A stretch of DNA of 64,000 nucleotides, taken from contig NZ_CANMCZ010000001.1 in NCBI RefSeq assembly GCF_947496485.1, positions 119,596 through 183,595 of the forward strand, read 5' to 3'. The notes under the pieces are model-generated. The model was not told the origin of the DNA. It made no database searches and saw only the letters and a program-made list of their open reading frames with translations. Numbering within the stretch: position 1 is the first letter of the stretch; each line of letters begins with the position of its first letter. The translations under genes were made by a program, and so were the position numbers. Positions 54,997-63,009 of this stretch are shown here, piece after piece. Source of the stretch: an uncultured Winogradskyella sp. (GTDB taxonomy: Bacteria; Bacteroidota; Bacteroidia; Flavobacteriales; Flavobacteriaceae).

Positions 54997-55311
54997 TTAT
55001 TGATTGACTACTTCTCCTCTCCACTCATTAAAACCTCCGATTAGGTTATAAGCGCTATCAAAACCTAATTGGTTCATTATTGCACAAGCCTGTCCACTTC
55101 GGTTTCCAGATCTGCAATACACATAATAGCTCTTAGTCTTATCTAATTTTTGTATTTCTTCAATAAAACCTTGACCTCTATAAATATCTATATGAATTGA
55201 ATTAGGTATAACACCTTCATCAACTTCGTCTTGGGTTCTAACATCTAAAACAACCGAATTATTGTCTTCTTCTAGTTGTTTTGTCCAATCTTTTTGCGAT
55301 AAATCCGCCAT
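54997..55311 (-). CDS. Cytoplasmic rhodanese-like protein
   Basis: A 104-residue single rhodanese domain without a signal peptide. Active-site loop CRSGNRSG, CH2-like motif VVLDVRTQDEVDEGVIPNS. It is related to GlpE/PspE-type proteins. First gene of a two-gene unit with the rhodanese lipoprotein. Confidence 0.9.
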   Translation of the reverse strand: MADLSQKDWTKQLEEDNNSVVLDVRTQDEVDEGVIPNSIHIDIYRGQGFIEEIQKLDKTKSYYVYCRSGNRSGQACAIMNQLGFDSAYNLIGGFNEWRGEVVNQ

Positions 55312-55368
55312 ATTCAGCTTTTTTCTTCGACAAAATTAACATTTCCTTATGATATAGACGTAAAAAAA

Positions 55369-55390
55369 TCCGAAGTGTTACACTTCGGAT
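55369..55390 (-). terminator. Terminator after the redoxin gene
   Basis: ATCCGAAGTG / CACTTCGGAT perfect stem with a TTA loop and a seven-T run on the minus strand. It is 27 bp after the stop at 55418. Confidence 0.88.
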
Positions 55391-55417
55391 TACATATTTA
55401 ACATTTAGGTAACTTAC

Positions 55418-56080
55418 TTATACTTTAATAGAACATCCTATAGCTTTTGTTTCTTTAGTTTTAACTTCTTTATTTTTCAATAAGGCATTAACCGCATCTT
55501 CTGCATAAGTTTCAGTAACTGCTTCTGCATCTTTGTAATTATTATCAATAGCACCAATGTACTTAACTACATTTCCTTTTTTTGTTTTTTCAAGAATGTA
55601 AACATGTGGCGTTTTAGTTGCTCCATATTGAGGATAAATTTTTTGCCCTTTGTCCATTAAATATGGAAAAGTAAACCCTTTTTCTTTGGCTCTAGCTTTC
55701 ATCGCCTCCATGTTATCACCTGGTTTTACGTCTGTATTGTTAGGCATTATTGCAATAACAGGATAGCCTTTGCCTGCATACTTTTTGTTTAGCGCTTCCA
55801 CTCTATCTTCATAGGCTACAGCATAAGGACAAGTATTGCATGTAAAAATTACAATAAAGCCTTTTGCATCTTTATAATCTGCTAGAGACACTTTATTTCC
55901 GTCTATGTTTTCTAAACTAAAGTCAGTAGCAATATCGCCTACTTTGTAGCCATCACCATCAGTATTAATTGTAAAAGCAGAAAGTGTAAGCACTAACACC
56001 ATAACTGCAAGTAATTTTAAAGTTTTACTCACCACACTTCTATTGTTAAAGTGTTGGTGATTTTTTTTAGTAAAATTCAT
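55418..56080 (-). CDS. Exported AhpC/TSA-type thioredoxin-fold protein
   Basis: A 220-residue protein with an N-terminal hydrophobic signal or anchor (LKLLAVMVLVLTLSAFT, after about 20 polar residues). The redox motif is FTCNTCPYAVAYEDRV, as in the peroxiredoxin-like group often found beside thioredoxin-fold lipoproteins in Bacteroidota. The cis-proline motif is TKTPHVYIL. A C-terminal Cys (IGCSIKV) is unusual. The start may be internal. It lies 7 bp after the TlpA-like gene. Confidence 0.88.
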   Translation of the reverse strand: MNFTKKNHQHFNNRSVVSKTLKLLAVMVLVLTLSAFTINTDGDGYKVGDIATDFSLENIDGNKVSLADYKDAKGFIVIFTCNTCPYAVAYEDRVEALNKKYAGKGYPVIAIMPNNTDVKPGDNMEAMKARAKEKGFTFPYLMDKGQKIYPQYGATKTPHVYILEKTKKGNVVKYIGAIDNNYKDAEAVTETYAEDAVNALLKNKEVKTKETKAIGCSIKV

Positions 56081-56087
56081 AATTTAT

Positions 56088-56636
56088 TTATTTTAAAAAT
56101 TGTTTTAGTTCGGTTTCTAATTCTTCTTGTGTGAATGATTTTTCGTAAAACTGTCGTTTATCGCCTTTATATATAATAGTTGCAGGCAATGCACCTGACC
56201 AGTCTTTATCAACCATAGCAACCCATCGATTCATATCTGTATCATCCAAAGCTACGATTTCAGATTTTAAATCTTTTATTTTAATAAAGGGCTTTAATTT
56301 CTTTTCGTAATCTTTAGGAAAATCTAAGCTTACTAAAAGCACTTCCACATTTTGGTCTTTATAGTTTTCGTTTATATGTTCAAAAAAAGGTAATTCTTTT
56401 ACACAAGGTGCGCACCATGTTGCCCAAAAATTAACCACATGCACCTTATCATCTTTAATATTTATAAATGGCTCTAAGCCATCATAATCGTAAATATTAA
56501 AATCTATATCAGATACATCAATAACTTCTTCTATTTTCTCAGTAACAGCATCTTTTGATTCAACTGTTTCAGAACCAGAAGTCTCATTTTTACATGATAA
56601 TATTGAAAGTAGAAGTACAAATAATATGTGTTTCAT
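56088..56636 (-). CDS. TlpA-like thioredoxin-fold lipoprotein
   Basis: A 182-residue protein with a lipoprotein leader (LLLSILSC) and a thioredoxin domain with active site FWATWCAPCVKELP and cis-proline ALPATIIY. Probably a periplasmic reductase supplied by DsbD. It is transcribed away from the trp operon and probably starts a two-gene unit with the redoxin. Confidence 0.92.
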   Translation of the reverse strand: MKHILFVLLLSILSCKNETSGSETVESKDAVTEKIEEVIDVSDIDFNIYDYDGLEPFINIKDDKVHVVNFWATWCAPCVKELPFFEHINENYKDQNVEVLLVSLDFPKDYEKKLKPFIKIKDLKSEIVALDDTDMNRWVAMVDKDWSGALPATIIYKGDKRQFYEKSFTQEELETELKQFLK

Positions 56637-56789
56637 GCCTTAAAGTTATTAATCCATTTGTTTCGCTCTTACATAATTAACAAAAAATTAAATCAAACAT
56701 CTAATTCGAAACTTCATTAAATCACTAATCATATATTAAGGATGTTCTATCTGACATTCCAAAAAATTAAATATTTACAGATAAAATGT

Positions 56790-56820
56790 TTGAAAAAGCG
56801 AATTATCATTTCTATATTTG
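56790..56820 (+). promoter_or_regulatory. Promoter of the trp operon
   Basis: TTG (56790-56792), a 20-bp spacer and TATATTTG (56813-56820), a perfect -7 box. The predicted transcription start is within a few bases of the leader ATG at 56830, so the leader peptide mRNA would be leaderless or nearly so. It lies in the 344-bp gap 56637-56980. Confidence 0.8.
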
Positions 56821-56829
56821 ACTTTCAAA

Positions 56830-56886
56830 ATGAAAACAATAACAAATCATATTTGGTGGTGGAATTTCTCAAACTCATGTTCGTGA
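56830..56886 (+). CDS. trpL: trp leader peptide with three consecutive Trp codons
   Basis: An 18-codon frame encodes MKTITNHIWWWNFSNSCS and ends TGA. Three adjacent TGG codons at 56854-56862 make it a sensor of charged tRNA-Trp. It is followed 28 bp later by a perfect terminator and then trpE, the classic arrangement for attenuation by ribosome stalling. A candidate antiterminator pairs CCTT (56894-56897) and TATGT with ACATA and AAGG (56920-56923), taking the base of the terminator stem. Too short for automatic gene finding. Confidence 0.88.
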   Translation: MKTITNHIWWWNFSNSCS

Positions 56887-56914
56887 AATAACCCCTTGGT
56901 ATGTAAAAACATAT

Positions 56915-56950
56915 AAAAAAAGGCTTGTCATTCACGACAAGCCTTTTTTT
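56915..56950 (+). terminator. Attenuator terminator before trpE
   Basis: Perfect 15-bp stem: AAAAAAAGGCTTGTC (56915-56929) pairs with GACAAGCCTTTTTTT (56936-56950), loop ATTCAC, ending in seven T. It lies between the leader peptide and trpE, so it must be read through for expression. Confidence 0.92.
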
Positions 56951-56980
56951 AATTTAACTAAATACTGAATTTAGCATAAA

Positions 56981-58381
56981 ATGAAAACATTTAGTCTATA
57001 CACACATTATAAGAAGATATTGGCAGATACCATTACTCCTGTTAGCATTTATCTAAAAATTAGAGATAAGTTTCCTAATAGTATTTTATTAGAGAGTAGT
57101 GATTATCATGCCAATGATAATAGCTTTTCTTATATATGCTGTAATCCAATTGCCTCAATTAAGGTTGAAGGTGGAAATATTTCTCAAACGTATCCAGATG
57201 GAAGTTCAAAATCTAATTTTGTGGATACCGTTGGTGTCGTTGAAGAAATTCACAAATTCACACAGCGTTTTAAAGTTGATTCTAATGATAAATTTAAGTT
57301 TATCAATAATGGCATTTTTGGTTATACATCTTACGATGCCGTAAAATACTTTGAGGATGTTGAAATTTCTGAGAAAGAAAATTCTATAAAAATTCCTGAA
57401 ATATATTACGCAGTTTATCAAAATATTATCGCTATAAATCACTTTAAAAATGAAGCTTATATTTTTGCACATTGCTTTGATACTGAAAATAATATTGATG
57501 AGATTCTTCAGTTAATCCAAACCAGACAATATGCTTCTTACGATTTTAATCCTAAAGGAGAGATTGAATCTAACCTTACTGATGACGAATACAAGCAGCA
57601 TGTCGAATTAGCAAGAAAGCATTGCGCAAGAGGTGATGTATTTCAATTAGTACTATCAAAACAATTTTCTCAAGAATTTAGCGGAGATGAATTCAATGTG
57701 TATAGAGCACTTAGAAGTATTAATCCTTCTCCTTACCTATTTTATTTCGATTATGGCAATTTTAAAATCTTTGGTAGTTCACCAGAAGCGCAACTTATAG
57801 TTAGTGATGGCAAAGCTGAAATTCATCCAATTGCAGGTACTTTTAAACGCTCTGGTAACGACTTAAAAGATGCAGAATTAGCAGAAAAACTAATTGCTGA
57901 TGACAAAGAGAATAGTGAACATGTAATGTTAGTTGATTTAGCCAGAAACGACCTAAGCAGGCATGGAGGTAATGTTACTGTAGAAAATTATAGAGAAGTG
58001 CAGTTCTTCTCTCATGTTATTCATTTGGTAAGTAAAGTGACAGGAACCATACATAAAGGTACAGACACCATGCAAGTAGTTGCAGATACTTTTCCTGCAG
58101 GAACTTTAAGTGGTGCACCAAAGCATATGGCAATGCAGCTCATTGAAAAATATGAAAAAACAAGCAGAGGTTATTATGGCGGAGCCATTGGATTTATGGA
58201 TTTTGAAGGCAACTTTAATCATGCGATTATGATTAGAACCTTTTTGAGTAAAAATCATAAACTATTCTGGCAAGCTGGTGCAGGATTAGTTGCTAAATCC
58301 AATCCAGAAAGTGAATTACAAGAGGTTTATAATAAACTTGGTGCATTAACCAACGCCATAGAGCAAGCTAAAGACATTTAA
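56981..58381 (+). CDS. trpE: Anthranilate synthase component I
   Basis: A 466-residue chorismate-using enzyme. The tryptophan feedback site motif LLESS is near residue 35. The active-site blocks PIAGTFKRSG, ENSEHVMLVDLARNDL and TFPAGTLSGAPKHMAM are present. It makes anthranilate from chorismate with ammonia from TrpG. It lies 30 bp after the attenuator and one base before trpG. Confidence 0.96.
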   Translation: MKTFSLYTHYKKILADTITPVSIYLKIRDKFPNSILLESSDYHANDNSFSYICCNPIASIKVEGGNISQTYPDGSSKSNFVDTVGVVEEIHKFTQRFKVDSNDKFKFINNGIFGYTSYDAVKYFEDVEISEKENSIKIPEIYYAVYQNIIAINHFKNEAYIFAHCFDTENNIDEILQLIQTRQYASYDFNPKGEIESNLTDDEYKQHVELARKHCARGDVFQLVLSKQFSQEFSGDEFNVYRALRSINPSPYLFYFDYGNFKIFGSSPEAQLIVSDGKAEIHPIAGTFKRSGNDLKDAELAEKLIADDKENSEHVMLVDLARNDLSRHGGNVTVENYREVQFFSHVIHLVSKVTGTIHKGTDTMQVVADTFPAGTLSGAPKHMAMQLIEKYEKTSRGYYGGAIGFMDFEGNFNHAIMIRTFLSKNHKLFWQAGAGLVAKSNPESELQEVYNKLGALTNAIEQAKDI

Positions 58382-58382
58382 T

Positions 58383-58949
58383 ATGAAAAAAGTATTAGTA
58401 ATAGACAATTACGACAGTTTTACATACAACTTAGTGCACTATTTAGAAGATTTAGATTGCGAGGTCACTGTGAAAAGAAACGATAAGTTAACGATTGAAG
58501 AAGTAGAAAATTTTGAAAAAATTGTATTGTCTCCTGGACCAGGAATTCCAGAAGAAGCGGGTTTATTAAAAGAAATAATAGCAACTTATGCTCCTACCAA
58601 AAGTATACTTGGCGTTTGTTTAGGACAACAAGCAATAGGAGAAGTCTTTGGAGGCACTTTAGAGAACTTAGATACGGTTTACCATGGTGTGTCAACAAAT
58701 GTTACACTTTCCGTTGATGACGAAACTCTTTTTAATGGTTTGGGTAATACCTTTGAGGTAGGTCGCTATCATTCTTGGGTAGTAAATACAAACTTACCAG
58801 ATAGTTTAGAAGCTACTTCATTTGATGAAAACGGACAAATTATGTCGCTTAGGCACAAAACTTATGATGTAAAAGGAGTACAATATCATCCTGAATCTGT
58901 TTTGACACCGAATGGAAAAGCTATTCTTAAAAATTGGGTTAATAATTAA
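58383..58949 (+). CDS. trpG: Anthranilate synthase component II, glutamine amidotransferase
   Basis: A 188-residue class I amidotransferase. The catalytic triad is Cys in GVCLGQQAIGE and His/Glu in VQYHPESVLT; LSPGPGIPEEAG forms the oxyanion region. In this phylum the same protein often also serves p-aminobenzoate synthesis. It is followed after two bases by trpD. Confidence 0.96.
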   Translation: MKKVLVIDNYDSFTYNLVHYLEDLDCEVTVKRNDKLTIEEVENFEKIVLSPGPGIPEEAGLLKEIIATYAPTKSILGVCLGQQAIGEVFGGTLENLDTVYHGVSTNVTLSVDDETLFNGLGNTFEVGRYHSWVVNTNLPDSLEATSFDENGQIMSLRHKTYDVKGVQYHPESVLTPNGKAILKNWVNN

Positions 58950-58951
58950 TT

Positions 58952-59944
58952 ATGAAAGCACTTTTAAACAGACTTATAAATCAAGAAAGTATCTCAGCAG
59001 AAGAAGCTAAGAACGTTTTAGTAAATATTTCTTTAGGAAAATACAACCAAAGTCAAATTGCATCATTTCTAACCGTTTATATGATGCGAAGTATAACTCT
59101 TGAAGAACTTAGAGGCTTTAGAGACGCACTTTTAGAGTTGTGTATTCCTGTAGAATTAGACGATTACAATACTATAGATTTATGTGGTACAGGAGGTGAT
59201 GGTAAAGATACTTTCAATATTTCGACCTTATCCTCTTTTGTAACCGCAGGTGCTGGTGTTAAAGTTACAAAACATGGCAATTACGGAGTGTCTTCAGCTT
59301 GTGGTTCATCTAATGTAATGGAATATTTAGGCATTAAATTTACTAACGATATAGACTTTCTTAAACGCAGTATTGACGAAACTGGCATTTGTGTTTTACA
59401 TGCACCATTATTTCATCCTGCGATGAAAAATGTGGCGCCAATCCGAAAAGAATTAGGAGTAAAAACCTTTTTTAATATGCTTGGACCTATGGTGAATCCT
59501 GCATTTCCAAAAAACCAAATGGTTGGTGTTTTTAATCTCGAATTATTAAGACTTTACGGCTATTTATACCAAGAAACAGATAAAAATTATGCTGTTGTAC
59601 ATGCTTTAGATGGCTATGATGAAATTTCATTAACAGGAAAAACTAAAGTCATATCAAACGCCACAGAAACGTTGTTTGAACCTAATGACTTAGGTGTCCT
59701 ACAAATTAATGAAGCTGAGATATTTGGAGGTAAAACTATAAAAGGAGCTGCCGCAATTTTTAGAAGCATCATTGACGGAAAAGGTACTGAAGCGCAAAAT
59801 AATGTCGTTTGTGCTAATGCAGGTTTAGCCATTGCTACGGCAAAACAAATTTCTCACAAAGAAGGTTTTGAATTAGCGAAACAATCATTAGATAGCGGAA
59901 AAGCTAAAGCCAGTTTAGAGAAACTTATAGAATTGAGTAAGTAG
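58952..59944 (+). CDS. trpD: Anthranilate phosphoribosyltransferase
   Basis: A 330-residue protein. The PRPP/Mg site CGTGGDGKDTFNIST is near residue 75, and the anthranilate site includes KHGNYGVSSACGSSNVMEYLG. Full length and canonical. A 278-bp gap with one copy of the interspersed repeat separates it from trpC, unusual within a trp operon. Confidence 0.96.
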   Translation: MKALLNRLINQESISAEEAKNVLVNISLGKYNQSQIASFLTVYMMRSITLEELRGFRDALLELCIPVELDDYNTIDLCGTGGDGKDTFNISTLSSFVTAGAGVKVTKHGNYGVSSACGSSNVMEYLGIKFTNDIDFLKRSIDETGICVLHAPLFHPAMKNVAPIRKELGVKTFFNMLGPMVNPAFPKNQMVGVFNLELLRLYGYLYQETDKNYAVVHALDGYDEISLTGKTKVISNATETLFEPNDLGVLQINEAEIFGGKTIKGAAAIFRSIIDGKGTEAQNNVVCANAGLAIATAKQISHKEGFELAKQSLDSGKAKASLEKLIELSK

Positions 59945-59985
59945 TAGGCAAATAAAGATATATTAGGGTTGAAAACAAAAGTGAC

Positions 59986-60180
59986 TAAATATGAAAGTCC
60001 TAAATTTCGACACAGTCGGAATCAACGATTTTCAGAAATAATGAGCGAAAAAGCGGAACTGCGAAGCGCAGCTTCAAGCATGAAGCTTTGAAAGCGAATG
60101 GTGCTTTAGCAATTTCCTAACAAATCGTTTTGAATTTTTGGTTCGTTTTGTTTCAAGACAAAATGAACAGAAGAAAAATA
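59986..60180 (+). repeat. Interspersed repeat of about 190 bp, copy A
   Basis: It shares blocks with the copies at 61735 and 62681: TGAAAGTCCT, TTTCGACA..GTCGGAATCA, GCGAAGCGCAGCTTCAAGCA, GCTTTAGCAATTTCCTAA, and GGTTCGTTTTGT..CAAGACAAAATGAAC. It is the most diverged copy. Several internal hairpins are visible (GAAGC-GCA-GCTTC; GTTCGTTTTGT..ACAAAATGAAC). No coding frame. Confidence 0.88.
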
Positions 60181-60198
60181 AAAGTATAATTAATTAGA

Positions 60199-60216
60199 TT
60201 CCTGCCTACGCAGGAA
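60199..60216. repeat. Short palindrome just before trpC
   Basis: TTCCTGC-CTAC-GCAGGAA, a perfect 7-bp stem ending six bases before the trpC ATG. The same palindrome type occurs at 61969-62025 before the second trpF. In RNA it could affect initiation of trpC. Confidence 0.7.
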
Positions 60217-60222
60217 ATAAAT

Positions 60223-61008
60223 ATGAACATTTTAGACAAAATAGTAATAGACAAACGAAAGGAGGTCGATTTAAGAAAGTCCTTAATTCCGATGCGTCAA
60301 TTAGAACACTCTGTTTTATTTGAGCGTGAAACCAATTCTATGGCTCAGAACTTAAGAGCAAGCAGTTCTGGAATTATTGCAGAGCATAAAAGACGATCAC
60401 CATCTAAGTCTGTAATCAACCAAGGTTTAAATGTACAAGATGTGGCTAGTGGTTATGAAACCGCAGGAGTTTGTGGTATGTCTGTATTAACCGATGTCAA
60501 ATATTTTGGTGGAGCTTTAGATGATTTATTACTGGCTCGAGCAAGTTGCAATCTTCCACTTTTAAGAAAAGAATTTATAATTGATGCCTACCAAATTATA
60601 GAAGCTAAGGCTTATGGAGCAGATGTTATTTTATTAATTGCTGCGATATTAACTAAAGATGAGATTAAGCAATTTTCTGAGTTAGCGAAAAGCCTAAATC
60701 TCGAAGTTTTACTCGAAGTTCATAACGAACATGAATTACAAAAATCTATCATGCCTTCTCTAGACATGTTGGGTGTAAACAACCGAAATCTTAAAACTTT
60801 TGAAGTCAGTTTAGAAACTTCAAAATTATTAAGTGCACAAATACCTAACGACTTTGTAAAAGTTTCGGAAAGCGGTATCAGTTCAGTAGAAGCTATCAAA
60901 GAATTAAAGCCTTATGGCTATAAAGGTTTCTTAATAGGAGAAAACTTTATGAAAACAGAGCATCCTGGACAAAGTGCAGCTAACTTTATTAAGACTTTAG
61001 AATCATGA
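60223..61008 (+). CDS. trpC: Indole-3-glycerol-phosphate synthase
   Basis: A 261-residue TIM barrel. EHKRRSPSKS carries the catalytic Lys, followed by LTDVKYFGG, LLRKEFIIDAYQIIEAKAYGAD, VLLEVHNEHEL, GVNNRNLKTFEV and VSESGISS, the full set of family motifs. It ends with an ATGA overlap into the first trpF. Confidence 0.96.
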   Translation: MNILDKIVIDKRKEVDLRKSLIPMRQLEHSVLFERETNSMAQNLRASSSGIIAEHKRRSPSKSVINQGLNVQDVASGYETAGVCGMSVLTDVKYFGGALDDLLLARASCNLPLLRKEFIIDAYQIIEAKAYGADVILLIAAILTKDEIKQFSELAKSLNLEVLLEVHNEHELQKSIMPSLDMLGVNNRNLKTFEVSLETSKLLSAQIPNDFVKVSESGISSVEAIKELKPYGYKGFLIGENFMKTEHPGQSAANFIKTLES

Positions 61009-61700
61009 AACTAAAAGTCTGTGGCATGAAATATAACATTGCTGAAGTTGCAGAACTGCATCCAGACTATCTTGGTTTTATATTTTACAAAAAGTCTCCT
61101 AGAAATTTTGAAGATACAATTCCAGAGTTGCCAAAGGACATTAAAAAAGTTGGTGTTTTTGTGGATGAAAACATAGAAGTTCTTGTAGCCAAAATTGATA
61201 CCTGTAAACTTGATGCTATTCAATTACATGGCCATGAGTCACCCGAGTATTGCCTTAAGTTAAAACGTCATTACGAGGAACATAGTGACTTAGTAATCTC
61301 TTCAAAAGAAACAGATTACCACGACTTTTCAAAAAAGTCTCGCAATGACAATGTTTTAGAGATTATCAAAGTCTTTTCTATAAAGGATGAATTTGATTTT
61401 TCTGTATTAAGTAACTATAAAGATGTCTGCGACTATTTTCTATTCGATACCAAAGGTAAATTACCTGGTGGTAATGGCTATACTTTTAATTGGGATGTCC
61501 TCAAAGATTATCCATTCACCAAGCCTTACTTTTTAAGTGGTGGTATTGGATTGAATGAGATTAAAAAAATTAAAACGTTTAAAGAAAGTCCTGCTTCAAA
61601 ATACTGCTATGCGTTAGATGTAAACAGTAAATTTGAAATAGAACCTGGATTAAAGGATATTGAGTTATTAGAGAACTTTAAGAGTCAACTTTTTACATAG
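61005..61700 (+). CDS. trpF: Phosphoribosylanthranilate isomerase, copy 1, with REP-derived insertion
   Basis: A 231-residue TrpF. Catalytic Cys in LKVCGMKY, QLHGHE, phosphate-site motifs FDTKGKLPGGNGYTF and LSGGIG are intact. Compared with copy 2 it has 27 extra residues between LHGHESPE and IIKVFSIK. This insertion (RHYEEHSDLVISS...KSRNDN) is the translation of an 84-bp palindromic repeat at 61266-61349. The insertion lies in a surface loop before a barrel strand, so folding may survive but activity is uncertain. It occupies the original operon position, overlapping trpC by 4 bp. Confidence 0.9.
   Translation: MKLKVCGMKYNIAEVAELHPDYLGFIFYKKSPRNFEDTIPELPKDIKKVGVFVDENIEVLVAKIDTCKLDAIQLHGHESPEYCLKLKRHYEEHSDLVISSKETDYHDFSKKSRNDNVLEIIKVFSIKDEFDFSVLSNYKDVCDYFLFDTKGKLPGGNGYTFNWDVLKDYPFTKPYFLSGGIGLNEIKKIKTFKESPASKYCYALDVNSKFEIEPGLKDIELLENFKSQLFT
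61266..61349. repeat. REP-like palindromic repeat inserted in trpF copy 1
   Basis: An 84-bp imperfect palindrome: outer arms GTCATTACGAG and CTCGCAATGAC, inner arms AGTAATCTCTT and AACAGATTACCA. It is in frame in the trpF reading frame and absent from copy 2. A related half element occurs at 62890-62917. Confidence 0.85.
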
Positions 61701-61734
61701 TTTTAGTTAGCAGTTAGATTAAAACAAAAGATAG

Positions 61735-61928
61735 TAAATATGAAAGTCCTGATTTTCGACAACGTCGGAATCATCAAAATTCAGAAATAAAGAGCGAAGG
61801 AATGTAGATGCGAAGCGCAGCTTCAAGCACGGAATTCCGAAAGCGAATGTTGCTTTAGCAATTTCCTAATTTTGATCGTGATCTTTTGGTTCGTTTTGTA
61901 TCAAGACAAAGTGAACAGAAGAAAAAAT
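61735..61928 (+). repeat. Interspersed repeat of about 190 bp, copy B
   Basis: Nearly identical to copy C (62681-62872), and each follows a trpF copy at the same distance, so the two were duplicated together with trpF. Internal hairpins GAAGC-GCA-GCTTC, GGAATTCC and GTTCGTTTTGT..ACAAAGTGAAC. It is the main content of the 331-bp gap 61701-62031. Confidence 0.9.
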
Positions 61929-61968
61929 AATTAAAAATAGATTAGCTGGGCTGAACCTAAAGGTTTGT

Positions 61969-62025
61969 CTGCCTACGCAGGAATGACAAAATTAAGGAGC
62001 ATGGTGAGATTCCTGCTTTCGCTAG
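61969..62025. repeat. Two short palindromes before trpF copy 2
   Basis: CTGCCTACGCAG at 61969-61980 and a decayed TTCCTGCTTTCGCTAGAA near 62010-62027, both of the TTCCTGC..GCAGGAA type seen before trpC. The trpF copy 2 ATG follows within a few bases. Confidence 0.6.
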
Positions 62026-62031
62026 AATGAG

Positions 62032-62646
62032 ATGAAACTAAAAGTTTGTGGTATGAAATATAACATTACTGAAGTTGCAGAACTGCAACCAGACTATCTT
62101 GGTTTTATATTTTATGAAAAGTCACCCAGAAATTTTGAAGATACAATTCCAGAGTTGCCAAAGGACATTAAAAAAGTTGGAGTTTTTGTGGATGAGAAAA
62201 TAGAAGTTATTGTAGCCAAAATTGATACCTATAAACTTGATGCTATTCAATTACATGGCCATGAATCTCCGGAAATATGTAGATTATTAAAATCCACAAA
62301 AAAAGAAATCATCAAAGTCTTTTCTATAAAGGATGAATTTGATTTTTCTGTATTAAGTAACTATAAAGATGTCTGCGACTATTTTCTATTCGATACCAAA
62401 GGTAAATTACCAGGTGGTAATGGCTATACTTTTAATTGGGATGTCCTCAAAGATTATCCATTCACCAAGCCTTACTTTTTAAGTGGTGGGATTGGACTGA
62501 ATGAAATTGAAAAAATTAAAACGTTTAAAGAAAGTCCTGCGTCAAAATATTGCTATGCACTAGATGTAAACAGTAAATTTGAAATAGAACCTGGATTAAA
62601 GGATATTGAATTATTAGAGAACTTTAAGAGTCAACTTTTTACATAG
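62032..62646 (+). CDS. trpF: Phosphoribosylanthranilate isomerase, copy 2 (uninterrupted)
   Basis: A 204-residue TrpF of normal length with LKVCGMKY, QLHGHE, FDTKGKLPGGNGYTF and LSGGIG. The last 110 codons are almost identical at the DNA level to copy 1, while the first 80 codons carry more silent and missense differences (for example IAEV/ITEV, LHPDYL/LQPDYL). This fits a tandem duplication with later gene conversion at the 3' end. It lies 331 bp after copy 1 and may provide the working enzyme. Confidence 0.94.
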   Translation: MKLKVCGMKYNITEVAELQPDYLGFIFYEKSPRNFEDTIPELPKDIKKVGVFVDEKIEVIVAKIDTYKLDAIQLHGHESPEICRLLKSTKKEIIKVFSIKDEFDFSVLSNYKDVCDYFLFDTKGKLPGGNGYTFNWDVLKDYPFTKPYFLSGGIGLNEIEKIKTFKESPASKYCYALDVNSKFEIEPGLKDIELLENFKSQLFT

Positions 62647-62680
62647 TTTTAGTTAGCAGTTAGATTAAAACAAAAGATAG

Positions 62681-62872
62681 TAAATATGAAAGTCCTGATT
62701 TTCGACAACGTCGGAATCATCAAAATTCAGAAATAAAGAGCGAAGGAATGTAGATGCGAAGCGCAGCTTCAAGCACGGAATTCCGAAAGCGAATGTTGCT
62801 TTAGCAATTTCCTAATTTTGATCGTGATCTTTTGGTTCGTTTTGCATCAAGGCAAAATGAACAAAGAAAAAA
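62681..62872 (+). repeat. Interspersed repeat of about 190 bp, copy C
   Basis: Third copy, nearly identical to copy B up to GGTTCGTTTTG, then diverging slightly (CATCAAGGCAAAATGAAC). It fills most of the 363-bp gap 62647-63009. Confidence 0.9.
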
Positions 62873-62889
62873 GCTTCACCTAAACAAAC

Positions 62890-62917
62890 AGATTGCTTCG
62901 TTGCACTCGCAATGACG
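62890..62917. repeat. REP-like half element
   Basis: AGATTGCTTCGTTG followed by CACTCGCAATGACG, matching one arm of the palindrome that interrupts trpF copy 1. Confidence 0.6.
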
Positions 62918-63009
62918 ATACCAGGCAATTAGTTTGCTCAAACGTTAAATCCTAATTAAAATTTATAAGCTCCGTTATTCCCTTTCGTATCTTTACATAA
63001 AAAGGGAGA

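Noticed and set aside
61005-61700. Calling trpF copy 1 a pseudogene
   Set aside because: The frame is open, all active-site motifs remain and the insertion is in a loop region. Activity is uncertain, but loss of function is not shown.
59986-62872. CRISPR-like or insertion-sequence interpretation of the three repeats
   Set aside because: The units are about 190 bp, irregularly spaced and lack spacers or a transposase frame.
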